Source: Jannaschia faecimaris (lineage in GTDB: Bacteria; Pseudomonadota; Alphaproteobacteria; Rhodobacterales; Rhodobacteraceae). Taken from it: a stretch of DNA of 64,000 nt. The DNA lies in contig NZ_FNPX01000011.1 of NCBI RefSeq assembly GCF_900107415.1, positions 1 through 64,000 on the forward strand, read 5' to 3'. The position numbers were made by a program, and so were the translations under genes. Positions within the stretch are counted from its first letter, which is position 1; every line of letters starts with the position of its first letter. Of this stretch, positions 33,564 to 42,016 are shown piece after piece. Below the pieces are notes generated by a model. That model saw only the letters and a program-made list of their open reading frames with translations. It was not told where the DNA came from and searched no databases.

Positions 33564-35071
33564 GACGCGGCCCCCGCCATGGCAAGGCCCACGGCTGCCT
33601 TGTCCACATGTGCCTCATGAGGGTGGTATTCCGCGACGATCCGGCCCTTGAACATCACGAGGATGCGATCGGACACCGCAAGGATTTCATCCAGCTCGGA
33701 GGAGACGATCAGCAACCCGTCACCCTCATCCCGGGCGGCCATCAGCCGCGCATGGATATAGGCAATAGACCCCACGTCCAGCCCGCGTGTCGGTTGTCCG
33801 GCAATGATGAAGCGGGTGTCACGCGACAACTCGCGGGCGACCACAAGCTTCTGCTGATTGCCGCCCGACAGATGACTGGCGGTGGACCGAACCGACGGGG
33901 TGCGCACGTCATAGGCCTGCGTCACCTTTGTCGCGTCTGCGGTCACGCGATCCCAGTCGATGCTGGCCCCCTTTGAGAACCGCGCGTCGTAGTAAGTATC
34001 GAGGACCATGTTCTCGGCCACGGTGAAATTACCGATCAGTCCCGCGTGCTGACGGTCTTCGGGGATATGCCCGATCCCCATCCGATGACGCGCACGCGCC
34101 GACGCGAAAGTGATGTCCGTGCCGTCGAAAGCCACCCTACCCGCCGCAGGCCGCCGCAAGCCGGCAAGCGCCTCGATCAGGGCCGACTGACCGTTGCCCT
34201 GTACCCCGGCGATGCCCACGACTTCTCCGCTTCGAACCTGAAGCGAGATATGATCGACCGCCACGGCACCGTCGTCGCGAAGCACAGTCAGGTCGGAGAC
34301 GTCGAGAATGGCCTCGCCCGGAGCAAAGGTCCCCCGCGCGACGTCGAAGTCCACCGGATGGCCCACCATCATCTCGGCCAACTCCGGTCGTGTCAGTTGC
34401 TTCGGGTCGCCGCCGCCAACGATCTCACCACGCCGGATCACGCTTATCCGGTCAGAAACCTCCAAAATCTCGTTCAGCTTGTGAGTAATGAAAACGATCG
34501 CCTTGCCCGCTTCGGACAACGACCTGACAATCTGGAAGAATTCGTCCACCTCCTGCGGTGTCAGAACCGCCGTTGGCTCGTCCAGAATTAGCAGATCCGC
34601 CGCCCGGAACAGGACCTTGATGATCTCGACCCGCTGTTGCACCCCGACCGGGAGGGTTTCGATAATTGCATCGGGATCGACGGCCAGACCATACGTTTCA
34701 CCAAGGCGACGCACCTCGGCACGGGCGCTGGCAAGGTCCAGGCGATCAAGCCTCCCGACCGGCTCCACCCCCAGAACGACGTTTTCGGCCACGCTGAATA
34801 CCGGGACCAACATGAAGTGCTGATGGACCATGCCGATGCCCGCCCGGATCGCATCGCCCGGACCGTCGAAGCGCACTGCCGCACCGTCGATCTCGATCTG
34901 GCCCTCGGTCGGGCTGTAAAGCCCGCAGAGGACATTCATCAGCGTCGACTTCCCGGCACCGTTCTCGCCCAGAAGGCCAAGTACTTCGCCGGGACGGATG
35001 GTCAGGTTGACGCCCTTGTTGGCGACGACCGGGCCGAACCGTTTGGTGATATCCTTCAGTTCGACCTGCAT
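33560..35071 (-). CDS. BMP-type ABC importer ATPase (double nucleotide-binding domain)
   Basis: A 503-aa ATPase with two nucleotide-binding halves, as in sugar/nucleoside importers. First half: Walker A GLLGENGAGKSTLMN, LPVGVQQRVEIIK and LLILDEPTAVLTPQE. Second half: GIAGVQGNGQSALIEAL, HLSGGNQQKLVVARELS and FIIAGQPTRGLDVG. The degenerate second Walker A and the GQPTRGLD motif are usual for this family. It is encoded between the substrate-binding protein and the permeases. Confidence 0.94.
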   Translation of the reverse strand: MQVELKDITKRFGPVVANKGVNLTIRPGEVLGLLGENGAGKSTLMNVLCGLYSPTEGQIEIDGAAVRFDGPGDAIRAGIGMVHQHFMLVPVFSVAENVVLGVEPVGRLDRLDLASARAEVRRLGETYGLAVDPDAIIETLPVGVQQRVEIIKVLFRAADLLILDEPTAVLTPQEVDEFFQIVRSLSEAGKAIVFITHKLNEILEVSDRISVIRRGEIVGGGDPKQLTRPELAEMMVGHPVDFDVARGTFAPGEAILDVSDLTVLRDDGAVAVDHISLQVRSGEVVGIAGVQGNGQSALIEALAGLRRPAAGRVAFDGTDITFASARARHRMGIGHIPEDRQHAGLIGNFTVAENMVLDTYYDARFSKGASIDWDRVTADATKVTQAYDVRTPSVRSTASHLSGGNQQKLVVARELSRDTRFIIAGQPTRGLDVGSIAYIHARLMAARDEGDGLLIVSSELDEILAVSDRILVMFKGRIVAEYHPHEAHVDKAAVGLAMAGAAS

Positions 35072-35081
35072 GGGGACGCCC

Positions 35082-36110
35082 CTAGTCCGTGACCGGGATA
35101 CTGCCGTCGATGATGCCTGCCCGGATCGCGGCCAGTTCGGCCTTCAACGCGTCAGGGACATCGTCCTCCATCGCGTGCAACGGGGCCAGATCCACGCCGC
35201 CGTTTTCCAGCGTGCCGACCAGAACACCCCCCTCGAACGCGCCGTTCATGGTATCTTCGATGACCGCGCGAACGGTCGCGTCCATGCGCTTGGTGATCGA
35301 GGTCAGGTAGACATGCTGCCGCTCGGTATCGGTGAAGAACAGGTCCGCATCCACGCCTATGATCTTGAGCTTGTCAGTCCCCAACTCGTCGGCCAATGTC
35401 GCCGACCCGAGACCCACCGGCCCCGCCACCGGAAGCACGATGTCCGCCCCCTCGTCATAAAGGTTCTGCGCATAGGCGCGCCCGTCGTCGAGATTATCGA
35501 AATTGTTGGTAAACAGCCCCTCACGCGCAACTGGGTCCCAGCCCAGGACGAAGACATCGTCACCCTTGGCAGCGTTCCAGTAGTCCACACCTTTCACAAA
35601 GCCATCCATGAAGATGGTGACCGGCGGAATGTTGATGCCGCCAAAGGTGCCGAGGATCTTGGTTTGCGTCATCCCCGCAGCAAGGTATCCGGCCAAAAAC
35701 GCCGCCTCGTCAGTGGCGTAGACCTGCCCCAACACATTGTCGATTGTCGGATCGTAGGCGAAGTCGACGATGGAGAATAGTTGATCCGGGTTCCCCCGCG
35801 CCGCTTTGGCGGTCGCATCCCCCAACAAAAAGCCGACAGTGATGATGATGTCGCAATCGCCGTCGATCAGAGAATTGATGTTGGCTTCGTAGTCTGTTTC
35901 GGCTTGGGATTCGAGGAAGCGCCCGTCGATCGCGAAATCTTCCATTGCATCCTCGACGCCCTTCCACGCGGTCTGGTTGAAACTGTTGTCGTCGATCCCG
36001 CCCGTGTCGGTGACTTGGCAGGCGGTGAAGGCCGCTGCCGGGTCGGCCAAAGCCACGATGGATGCCGTGGCGATGACCACCAGCCCCAGGTTCGATCTTG
36101 AATGTGTCAT
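35082..36110 (-). CDS. BMP-family periplasmic substrate-binding protein
   Basis: A 342-aa binding protein with a Sec signal (residues 1-27, ending in ADPAAAF) and the family hallmark VTDTGGIDDNSFNQTAWKGVEDA. Also seen are IVDFAYDPTIDNVLGQVYATDEAAFLAGYLAAG, KILGTFGGINIPPVTIFMDGFVKG and FNNFDNLDDGRAYAQNLYDEGADIVLPVAG. BMP/PnrA/RfuA relatives bind purine nucleosides or riboflavin; the nearby PRPP enzymes favour nucleosides. First gene of a five-gene leftward operon; GGAGGTATCGGGAG precedes the ATG. Confidence 0.93.
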   Translation of the reverse strand: MTHSRSNLGLVVIATASIVALADPAAAFTACQVTDTGGIDDNSFNQTAWKGVEDAMEDFAIDGRFLESQAETDYEANINSLIDGDCDIIITVGFLLGDATAKAARGNPDQLFSIVDFAYDPTIDNVLGQVYATDEAAFLAGYLAAGMTQTKILGTFGGINIPPVTIFMDGFVKGVDYWNAAKGDDVFVLGWDPVAREGLFTNNFDNLDDGRAYAQNLYDEGADIVLPVAGPVGLGSATLADELGTDKLKIIGVDADLFFTDTERQHVYLTSITKRMDATVRAVIEDTMNGAFEGGVLVGTLENGGVDLAPLHAMEDDVPDALKAELAAIRAGIIDGSIPVTD

Positions 36111-36182
36111 CTCCCGATACCTCCTCCGCGCTGCATGATGTTCGGTGTCCCGGGCGCGGGCCGTTTCGCGCCCAGAATGAAA

Positions 36183-36563
36183 TCAGGTGCTGCCGGGACC
36201 TTTCTTCAGCGCCATCGCAAGGCGCAGGACGGCCGCGAGGATGGCCTGAGCCAGAACCGGGGACTTTCCGATTCCGATCACGGCGTCGTTGTCACGGCTG
36301 TCGTTTTCACGCAGCGTGCAATGCCAATGTCCGTCACGATCGTTGGCCCTGCCATGAATGTGCACCGCCCAGTTGGGATAGGCATCGTCGGCGACAACCA
36401 TCGCCCCGTCCGTGGTGCTGATAACCTGCGGCATTGCCGCGTCCCCCGCCTTTTCCGGAAGCAGAAACGCCAAGGCGTGAACAACGGCGTCGAAATCCGC
36501 GACCGTCATGTCGGCTCGGGTTTCCAACTCCTTGATGAGAACGTCCAGTTCGGGGTCTTTCAT
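36183..36563 (-). CDS. Conserved hypothetical protein, 126 aa
   Basis: A soluble, acidic N-terminal helical stretch (ELDVLIKELETRADMTVADFDAVVHALAFLL) is followed by STTDGAMVVADDAYPNWAVHIHGRANDRDGHWHCTLRENDSRDNDAVIGIGKSPVLAQAILAAVLRLA. The last part looks like a phage-type or DUF-like domain in which a residue description ends in a long helix. I do not recognise the family. A good AGGAG lies 9 bases before the ATG. It follows the frameshifted gene by 30 bases and may be co-transcribed with it under the FNR-type box at 37160. Confidence 0.75.
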   Translation of the reverse strand: MKDPELDVLIKELETRADMTVADFDAVVHALAFLLPEKAGDAAMPQVISTTDGAMVVADDAYPNWAVHIHGRANDRDGHWHCTLRENDSRDNDAVIGIGKSPVLAQAILAAVLRLAMALKKGPGST

Positions 36564-36593
36564 GGCTTAACGCTCCTGTTGGTAAGATTTCGG

Positions 36594-37098
36594 TCAGACC
36601 TCTGCGATCCCCACGACGTAGTTTCTGCCATGGGCCCGTTTGCAGGGCGAACAGGTCGTGTAGAACATGAAGATGAGTTTGGCCGTGCTGCCAACGGCTT
36701 CCGCTGCGATCTCCATCTCGTGAATCCAGTCCTTCAGATGCCGATAGGGGCCTTCGAAGACGCGTGATGTAACGACCTTTCAGGGTGATCATCTCCTCGT
36801 CTGGAACATCACGGACCACCGAGAACGGATGCTCGGATTCCGTCGCCGACAGATCACGGCTAAGGACGAGGTATCCTTCTGGATCCTGCGCGCCGACGTC
36901 TTCGATGCGCGACTGGACGCGGGTGAAGGCGGAACCCATGTCGACCGGGACGTGCACAAGGCTTCGGATCGTCGCTCGCACGAACAGATTGTCCCTGAAG
37001 TGGGGATGCCGCCCCTCCCAAACCTCGGGGTTGAACTCAGGGCAGCACCCCGTCGTGTTGACGGACACATCCACCTTTTGAAGAACGTGGGCCTCCAT
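36594..37098 (-). pseudogene. Conserved CxxC protein interrupted by a 2-nt frameshift
   Basis: The first frame (37098 down to about 36765) encodes MEAHVLQKVDVSVNTTGCCPEFNPEVWEG...DEEMITLKGRYITR. The sequence then continues in another frame as VFEGPYRHLKDWIHEMEIAAEAVG...FYTTCSPCKRAHGRNYVVGIAEV, ending at TGA 36596-36594. Restoring a CG dinucleotide in the ACGCGTC tract gives ITRVFEGPY and one continuous protein of about 168 aa. I recall similar uninterrupted proteins of unknown function in other proteobacteria, with the same FYTTC-x2-C-x3-(Y/H)G-(R/K)NYVVG ending. This is either a young pseudogene, a phase-variable tract or a sequencing error. An FNR-type box lies 62 bases upstream. Confidence 0.75.
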
Positions 37099-37159
37099 CT
37101 AATAAATGCTCCGTTTCCTTACCTTTGGAAGCAGGTTAACCGGTCTGCCCCAATCCAAT

Positions 37160-37173
37160 TTGATTTCCGTCAA
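37160..37173. promoter_or_regulatory. FNR/CRP-type box upstream of the frameshifted gene
   Basis: TTGATTTCCGTCAA fits TTGAT-N4-GTCAA. Its centre is 68 bases from the start codon at 37098, which leaves room for a class II promoter and a leader of about 27 bases. Confidence 0.6.
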
Positions 37174-37478
37174 TGGTGGAGTTCGCAAACGTCTCCGGGC
37201 CGCTTGGCCTGCCGTCTGATCGCAGGCACGGGCTGATGCCGTCACACGAAAGCCGGTACCCAGTCCTGACCCTCGCATCAGTTCATCAAGAACGATGACT
37301 TACATCGAGCCGACCCGCCTGATGGCTGCGAGTTCCCCGCACCGATCGGCTCGGACACTCGAGCCTGAGGCGCATCCCCCGGCATGGTGGGAAAGACACG
37401 ATACCATCGGTTCAATTCCATCGACCAAGGTGCCTTCCGGAATTGCTACCCAGTGTGTTGCCAGACGCCCAAGCAAAG

Positions 37479-37492
37479 TTGATGGACATCAA
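37479..37492. promoter_or_regulatory. Perfect FNR-type box without an obvious target
   Basis: TTGATGGACATCAA is the best consensus site in the window (TTGAT-N4-ATCAA). It lies 381 bases upstream of the frameshifted gene and downstream of copA. No good -10 or gene start is found at the expected distance on either side; it may drive a small RNA or an unseen small gene. Confidence 0.5.
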
Positions 37493-37617
37493 CTGGGCAC
37501 CCGCGAGTGGCTAAGCTCCGTCTCTGCCGTCAAGGCCCCTTTCGGGTCCGGCGATCAGCCCGGTCCAACCCTTCTTTGCAGACCCGAAAGTTTTGCAGTC
37601 TACGCGCGACCGCACAC

Positions 37618-40065
37618 CTATATCTTGAGCGCCCGCAATCGCAGCGCGTTGCCGATCACCGACACCGATGACAGGCTCATGGCAGCCGCCGCGATCATCG
37701 GCGACAACAGCACGCCGAAGACAGGATAGAGAATCCCTGCCGCGATCGGCACCCCCGCCGCATTGTAGATGAATGCGAAGAACAGGTTCTGGCGGATGTT
37801 GCGCATCGTCGCCTGCGCAAGATGCCGCGCCCGCAGGATGCCGATCAGGTCGCCCTTCACCAACGTTACACCCGCGCTTTCGACGGCGACATCGGCCCCG
37901 GTGCCCATCGCGATCCCGACATCGGCCGTGGCCAGCGCCGGCGCGTCGTTGACGCCGTCGCCCGCCATCGCGACGCTCAGACCCCTCGACTTGTAGTCGG
38001 CGACCAGCCTGCCCTTATCCTCTGGGCTGATGTCGGCGTGGACTTCGTCGATGCCGAGCTGCCGTGCCACCGCATCCGCCGTCCGGCGGCTGTCGCCGGT
38101 GGCCATCACGATCTTCAGGCCTGCCTTATGCAGCGATTTGATCGCATCCGCCGTCGTCTCCTTGATCCGATCGGCCACCGCCACGATGCCCACGACCTGC
38201 TCGCCGCGTGCCAGCAACATTGCGGTCTTACCCTCGGTCTGCAGCGCCTCCAACCGTTCGGAAACATCGTCCACCGACAGGCCAAGGTCCAGCATCAAGG
38301 CGGGGTTACCCAAGGCAACCTGGGTGCCGTCGACCGTGCCCCGTACGCCCTTGCCGGTTATGGCCTCGAAGTCGGTCACGTCGAGCACCGACGCGCCCTC
38401 GGCATCGGCAGCGGCGAGGATCGCCTCGGCCAAGGGATGCTCTGATCCCCGTTCCAGCGCCGCCGCAAGGGCCAAAACCTGCGACGCATCAAGGTCGCCG
38501 ACGGCAACCGTGTCCGTCAGGCTGGGCCGTCCCTCGGTCAGCGTCCCCGTCTTGTCTACGATCAGAACATCGACACCCGCGAACCGCTCCAACGCTTCCG
38601 CGTCCCGGATCAGCACACCCGCCTGCGCCCCGCGTCCCGTCGCCACCATGATCGACATCGGCGTCGCAAGGCCGAGTGCGCAGGGACAGGCGATGATCAG
38701 GACGCTTACGGCGGCTACGACGGCAAAGGCCAGCGCCGGTGCCGGCCCAACGATCAACCAGGTGACGAAGGCCAGCATCGACACGCCCACAACCGCGGGC
38801 ACGAAATATCCCGCAACCCGGTCAGCCAATGCCTGGATCGGCGCGCGGGAGCGTTGCGCCTGCGCGACCATATTCACGATCCGCGACAGCACAGTTTCGC
38901 TACCCACGGCGCGCGCCTCCATCACGAACGACCCAGTCTTGTTGAGCGTGCCCCCCGTAACCGTGTCGCCTGCGGTTTTCTCGACAGGCACCGGTTCGCC
39001 GGTGATCATGCTCTCGTCAACCGATGATCGCCCCTCGACCAGCGCGCCATCGACGGGGACAGCCTCGCCCGGTCGCACGCGCAACCGGTCTCCGGCCTTC
39101 ACATCATCCAGCGGGACGTCCTCCTCGCCCGCGTCGGTCACACGCCGCGCGGTCTTTGGGGCCAGGTTCATCAACGCACGGATCGCATCGCCCGTCCGAT
39201 CCCGCGCCGTCAGCTCCATCACCTGCCCGATCAGCACGAGGATCAGGATCACCGCCGCCGCTTCAAAGTAGACCGGAGGCTGGCCGTTCATCCCCCTGAG
39301 CGAGTCCGGGAAGAGGCCCGGTGCAATCAGGGTCGCGACACTGAACAGGTACGCCGCCCCTGTCCCCAGCATGATCAGAGTCCACATGTTCGGAGAGCGG
39401 TTCACGACCGAGGCCCAGCCGCGCTTGAAGAACGGCCAAGTGATCCAGAGCACGGGTGTCGCCAGCAGGAACTGAAGCCAGACGAAGAAGCGCGCGCCCA
39501 GCCATTCGTCAATGGGCACACCCACGTGCGTGCCCATCTCCATTGCGAAGACGGCCCCGGCCAGCGGGGCTCCGATCCACAGACGCCGCCGGAAATCGAC
39601 CAGTTCGGGGTTCGGGCCCGCGTCCGCCGATGGCGTCATCGGTTCCAGCGCCATGCCGCAGATCGGGCAGTCGCCGGGTTCGTCGCGGATGATCTCGGGG
39701 TCCATGGGACAGGTGTATTGCGTCCCTTCCGGCATCGGTTCGGGCGCGGGACGGTCCCCAAGGAAGCTCTCGGGGTCCGCTTCGAAGCGGGACTGGCACC
39801 GATCGGAGCAGAAATAGAACCGCTCGGCACTGTGCGTGGACATGAAACGCGCGCTGCCTCGGTTCACCGTCATGCCGCAGACTGGATCCTTGGCCTCCGC
39901 ATAGGCTTCGGGGTCGGCAACGAATTTTTCGCGGCACCCTTCCCGGCAGAAATGATAGACATGGCCGGAATGTTCAAATGTCGATTTGCCTGCATTCGAA
40001 TCGACGGTCATACCGCACACCGGATCGCGCGTTACGGTGTCTGCTGCCTGTTTCGTTTCGGCCAT
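37618..40065 (-). CDS. copA: Copper-exporting P1B-type ATPase with two YHS domains
   Basis: An 815-aa metal-efflux pump in the inner membrane. The N-terminus has two YHS metal-binding domains (residues about 13-50, DPVCGMTVD...FCREGC; and 58-95, DPVCGMTVN...FCSDRC) and a heavy-metal-binding zinc-ribbon-like stretch (YTCPMDPEI...CPICGMAL, about 115-145) in place of the usual HMA domain. The pump core has eight helices, the metal site [11 protein letters not shown] near 461, DKTGTLTEG near 503 and [13 protein letters not shown] plus the CueR-type promoter and copC nearby point to Cu+ or Ag+. It is divergent from cueR. Confidence 0.94.
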   Translation of the reverse strand: MAETKQAADTVTRDPVCGMTVDSNAGKSTFEHSGHVYHFCREGCREKFVADPEAYAEAKDPVCGMTVNRGSARFMSTHSAERFYFCSDRCQSRFEADPESFLGDRPAPEPMPEGTQYTCPMDPEIIRDEPGDCPICGMALEPMTPSADAGPNPELVDFRRRLWIGAPLAGAVFAMEMGTHVGVPIDEWLGARFFVWLQFLLATPVLWITWPFFKRGWASVVNRSPNMWTLIMLGTGAAYLFSVATLIAPGLFPDSLRGMNGQPPVYFEAAAVILILVLIGQVMELTARDRTGDAIRALMNLAPKTARRVTDAGEEDVPLDDVKAGDRLRVRPGEAVPVDGALVEGRSSVDESMITGEPVPVEKTAGDTVTGGTLNKTGSFVMEARAVGSETVLSRIVNMVAQAQRSRAPIQALADRVAGYFVPAVVGVSMLAFVTWLIVGPAPALAFAVVAAVSVLIIACPCALGLATPMSIMVATGRGAQAGVLIRDAEALERFAGVDVLIVDKTGTLTEGRPSLTDTVAVGDLDASQVLALAAALERGSEHPLAEAILAAADAEGASVLDVTDFEAITGKGVRGTVDGTQVALGNPALMLDLGLSVDDVSERLEALQTEGKTAMLLARGEQVVGIVAVADRIKETTADAIKSLHKAGLKIVMATGDSRRTADAVARQLGIDEVHADISPEDKGRLVADYKSRGLSVAMAGDGVNDAPALATADVGIAMGTGADVAVESAGVTLVKGDLIGILRARHLAQATMRNIRQNLFFAFIYNAAGVPIAAGILYPVFGVLLSPMIAAAAMSLSSVSVIGNALRLRALKI

Positions 40066-40108
40066 GGTCCTGCCTTTCAGTGATGACGACGGAAGAGTTC
40101 CAGCAGTT

Positions 40109-40139
40109 CACATAGGTGTTCCAGTAACTGGAAGGTCAA
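40109..40139 (-). promoter_or_regulatory. CueR-type promoter of copA
   Basis: On the minus strand TTGACC (40139-40134) and TATGTG (40114-40109) are separated by 19 bases, the over-long spacer of MerR-family promoters. The spacer holds the near-palindrome TTCCAGTTACTGGAA. This is the layout CueR needs to switch copA on when copper binds. It lies 44 bases upstream of the copA start. Confidence 0.75.
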
Positions 40140-40262
40140 TGCCCCTTCCTGGCTAATTTCATTGGCCGCATCGCGGACGTGTCCTCAACCGCCGCACGCT
40201 CGCAGCGGGAACAGCGACACCGCATCACGTGTGCCCTACGATAACACGTGTTTGAGTCATCC

Positions 40263-40293
40263 TTGACCTTCCCGCAACTAGAACCCCATATGA
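40263..40293 (+). promoter_or_regulatory. CueR-type promoter of cueR
   Basis: TTGACC (40263-40268) and ATATGA (40288-40293) again have a 19-base spacer. The spacer carries a weaker dyad, TTCCCGCAACTAGAA. The repeated TTGACCTTCC start matches the copA promoter, which suggests autoregulation of cueR with lower affinity. An AGGAG follows before the ATG. Confidence 0.6.
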
Positions 40294-40312
40294 CCTCCAA
40301 ACAGGAGACAAC

Positions 40313-40714
40313 ATGAATATTGGCGACGTGTCCGACCTGAGCGGGCTGCCCACCAAGACGATCCGTTATTATGAGGATATCGGCCTCGTGCACCCCGCGC
40401 GGGGTGCCAACGGGTATCGCGACTTCAACGAGCGGGAGGCTCACAGGTTGACGTTTCTGGCGCGCGCCCGCTCGCTCGGCTTTTCGATCGAGGAATGCCG
40501 TACCCTGTTGTCGCTGTACGCTGATCGCAGCCGCGCCAGTGCCGAGGTCAAGGACCTGGCGCGTGACCATCTCGATCGGATTGCCCAAAAAATCCGGGAG
40601 TTGGACGCCCTGCGCAGGACGCTGGAAACACTCGTGTCACAATGCCACGGCGACGACCGGCCCGATTGTCCGATACTCGACGACCTGTCGGGAACGTTGG
40701 GCAAACCGACCTGA
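40313..40714 (+). CDS. cueR: Copper-responsive MerR-family regulator CueR
   Basis: A 133-aa activator. MNIGDVSDLSGLPTKTIRYYEDIGLVHPAR is the MerR winged helix, followed by the dimer helix (residues about 75-110). The metal loop CHGDDRPDC (C-x7-C) near residue 104-112 is the Cu+/Ag+ signature of CueR, as opposed to the C-x8-9-C or other patterns of ZntR and MerR. It is divergent from copA, and both starts have promoters with 19-base spacers. Confidence 0.94.
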   Translation: MNIGDVSDLSGLPTKTIRYYEDIGLVHPARGANGYRDFNEREAHRLTFLARARSLGFSIEECRTLLSLYADRSRASAEVKDLARDHLDRIAQKIRELDALRRTLETLVSQCHGDDRPDCPILDDLSGTLGKPT

Positions 40715-40866
40715 CTGGACGCGTCCCAAGCCTTTGGCGGTCGTTAAGAACCTCTGGTTTATCCAGCCGTCCGAACCATTGCATGTCGCCGGCTTCGGGC
40801 AGACCGGGATACCTTTGAGCGGCGGGTCGCTGGTACAAATCAAATCGAAGAAACGGAAATTTCCAC

Positions 40867-41235
40867 ATGGGCACGGCACTGCGAAAAACCATTGCAACCG
40901 GAATGGCTATCCTGGGCATCGCCTTGGCCGCCGGAGGTGCGGAAGCGCATTCCAAGGACAAGGAGACGACCCCCGCAGATGGCACCGTTCTACAACTCAG
41001 CGCCGAGAACGTTGGCATGACCTCAGACCGGCCAATGCGGATCTCGGAAATCACGTTGCGCGACGCGGCGGGCGATGAGCATGCGCTGGCCCGCAGCGAC
41101 GACATGACCCCGGTGACGGAGTTCGAGGCGACGCCCGCAACGCTTCCCGGAGGAAGCTACACCATCGAAAGGCGCGGCCTGTCTGATGACGGTCACCCGA
41201 TGGAGGGAACCTTCTCGTTCGAAATCGGAAGCTGA
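40867..41235 (+). CDS. copC: Periplasmic copper-binding protein CopC
   Basis: A 122-aa small beta-sandwich protein with a Sec signal (residues 1-27, GAEAH). Cleavage would leave His as the first mature residue, as in CopC where it ligates Cu(II). TTPADGTVL, DRPMRISEITLRDAAG and LPGGSYTIERRGLSDDGHPMEGTFSFEI are typical, with DDGHP carrying further ligands. No copD is fused or adjacent. It is read in the same direction as cueR, 152 bases downstream. Confidence 0.88.
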   Translation: MGTALRKTIATGMAILGIALAAGGAEAHSKDKETTPADGTVLQLSAENVGMTSDRPMRISEITLRDAAGDEHALARSDDMTPVTEFEATPATLPGGSYTIERRGLSDDGHPMEGTFSFEIGS

Positions 41236-41429
41236 GACACTTTGGACGTGGTATCGGGACCCGCGCATGGCGTTCGGCGGATCACATTTATCGTGAAGGC
41301 ATTGGGCCCCTGCGGCCACGTTGTAGTGACAAGCACGTGCCATAAGATGCCGCCGCCGATATAATAGCCTGACGGTGCACCGTATGTCCCACCGCTAAGA
41401 ATCATAATACGACCAAGGAGAGAACTGCC

Positions 41430-41879
41430 ATGAACCGTAGAGCATTTATCGTGGCAAGCCTGAGCGCGCCCCTTTTCGCGCATCCGGCCTTGGCCGCCGC
41501 CCCGCGCATGAGCGTCGCGAAGTCACCGACATGCGGTTGCTGCTCGGCATGGGTCGATCATGTGCGCGCGGCCGGATTTTCGGTCGACGTCACCGAACAA
41601 TCGCAGGAGGCGCTCTGGATGCTTAAGAACAGCCTGTCGATCGCGCCCGACCTGTCATCCTGCCATACGGCGCGGATCGACGGGTATTTCGTTGAAGGGC
41701 ACGTTCCCGCCGCCGACATATCGCGCCTTCTGGCCGAGAAGCCTGACGCTCTCGGCCTGACGGTTCCGGGCATGCCGGTGGGTTCACCGGGCATGGAAAT
41801 GGGTGCGCGGCGCGATCCTTTCGAAACGCTCCTCATCCTGCGGGACGGCAGCGTGCAGGTGTTCACCCGCCACACCTGA
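41430..41879 (+). CDS. DUF411 metal-binding protein (CopG-like)
   Basis: A 149-aa protein with a signal peptide (MNRRAFIVASLSAPLFAHPALAAA) and the DUF411 pattern: SPTCGCCSAWVDHVRAAGF, SIAPDLSSCHTARIDGYFVEGHVPAADI and GLTVPGMPVGSPGMEMG. The CGCC pair and the later Cys and His/Met residues probably bind copper. It is commonly found with copper-resistance genes. AAGGAGAG precedes the ATG. It closes the copper block cueR-copC-DUF411. Confidence 0.9.
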   Translation: MNRRAFIVASLSAPLFAHPALAAAPRMSVAKSPTCGCCSAWVDHVRAAGFSVDVTEQSQEALWMLKNSLSIAPDLSSCHTARIDGYFVEGHVPAADISRLLAEKPDALGLTVPGMPVGSPGMEMGARRDPFETLLILRDGSVQVFTRHT

Positions 41880-42016
41880 CTTAGGGGTACCACATTCAGG
41901 CGGTGGCATTGCCGTCCGGTAAATGATTAGGTCGAAAAGCGGCGATCCGCGAGGCGTGCGAGTGCCGTCCGCCTACCGGAGCCGCATCTGGCAAGTCGGA
42001 AGGAGGACCGCGTCGC

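Larger units (their letters stand above)
37099..37617. other. Intergenic stretch with two FNR-type boxes
   Basis: 519 bases between the frameshifted gene and the end of copA. No convincing gene: the rightward frame from 37295 runs antisense into copA and has no recognisable content. Two palindromic FNR-type sites are present, at 37160-37173 and 37479-37492. The first serves the frameshifted gene; no target is visible for the second. Confidence 0.5.

Noticed and set aside
37295-37729. Rightward frame starting in the FNR-box gap
   Set aside because: It runs antisense into copA and its translation shows no domain; most likely a by-product of high GC.
41193-41483. Leftward frame across the copC-DUF411 gap with a Gly/Tyr-rich stretch
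   Set aside because: It overlaps both flanking genes on the opposite strand, has no clear helix or ribosome site, and resembles small membrane proteins only loosely.
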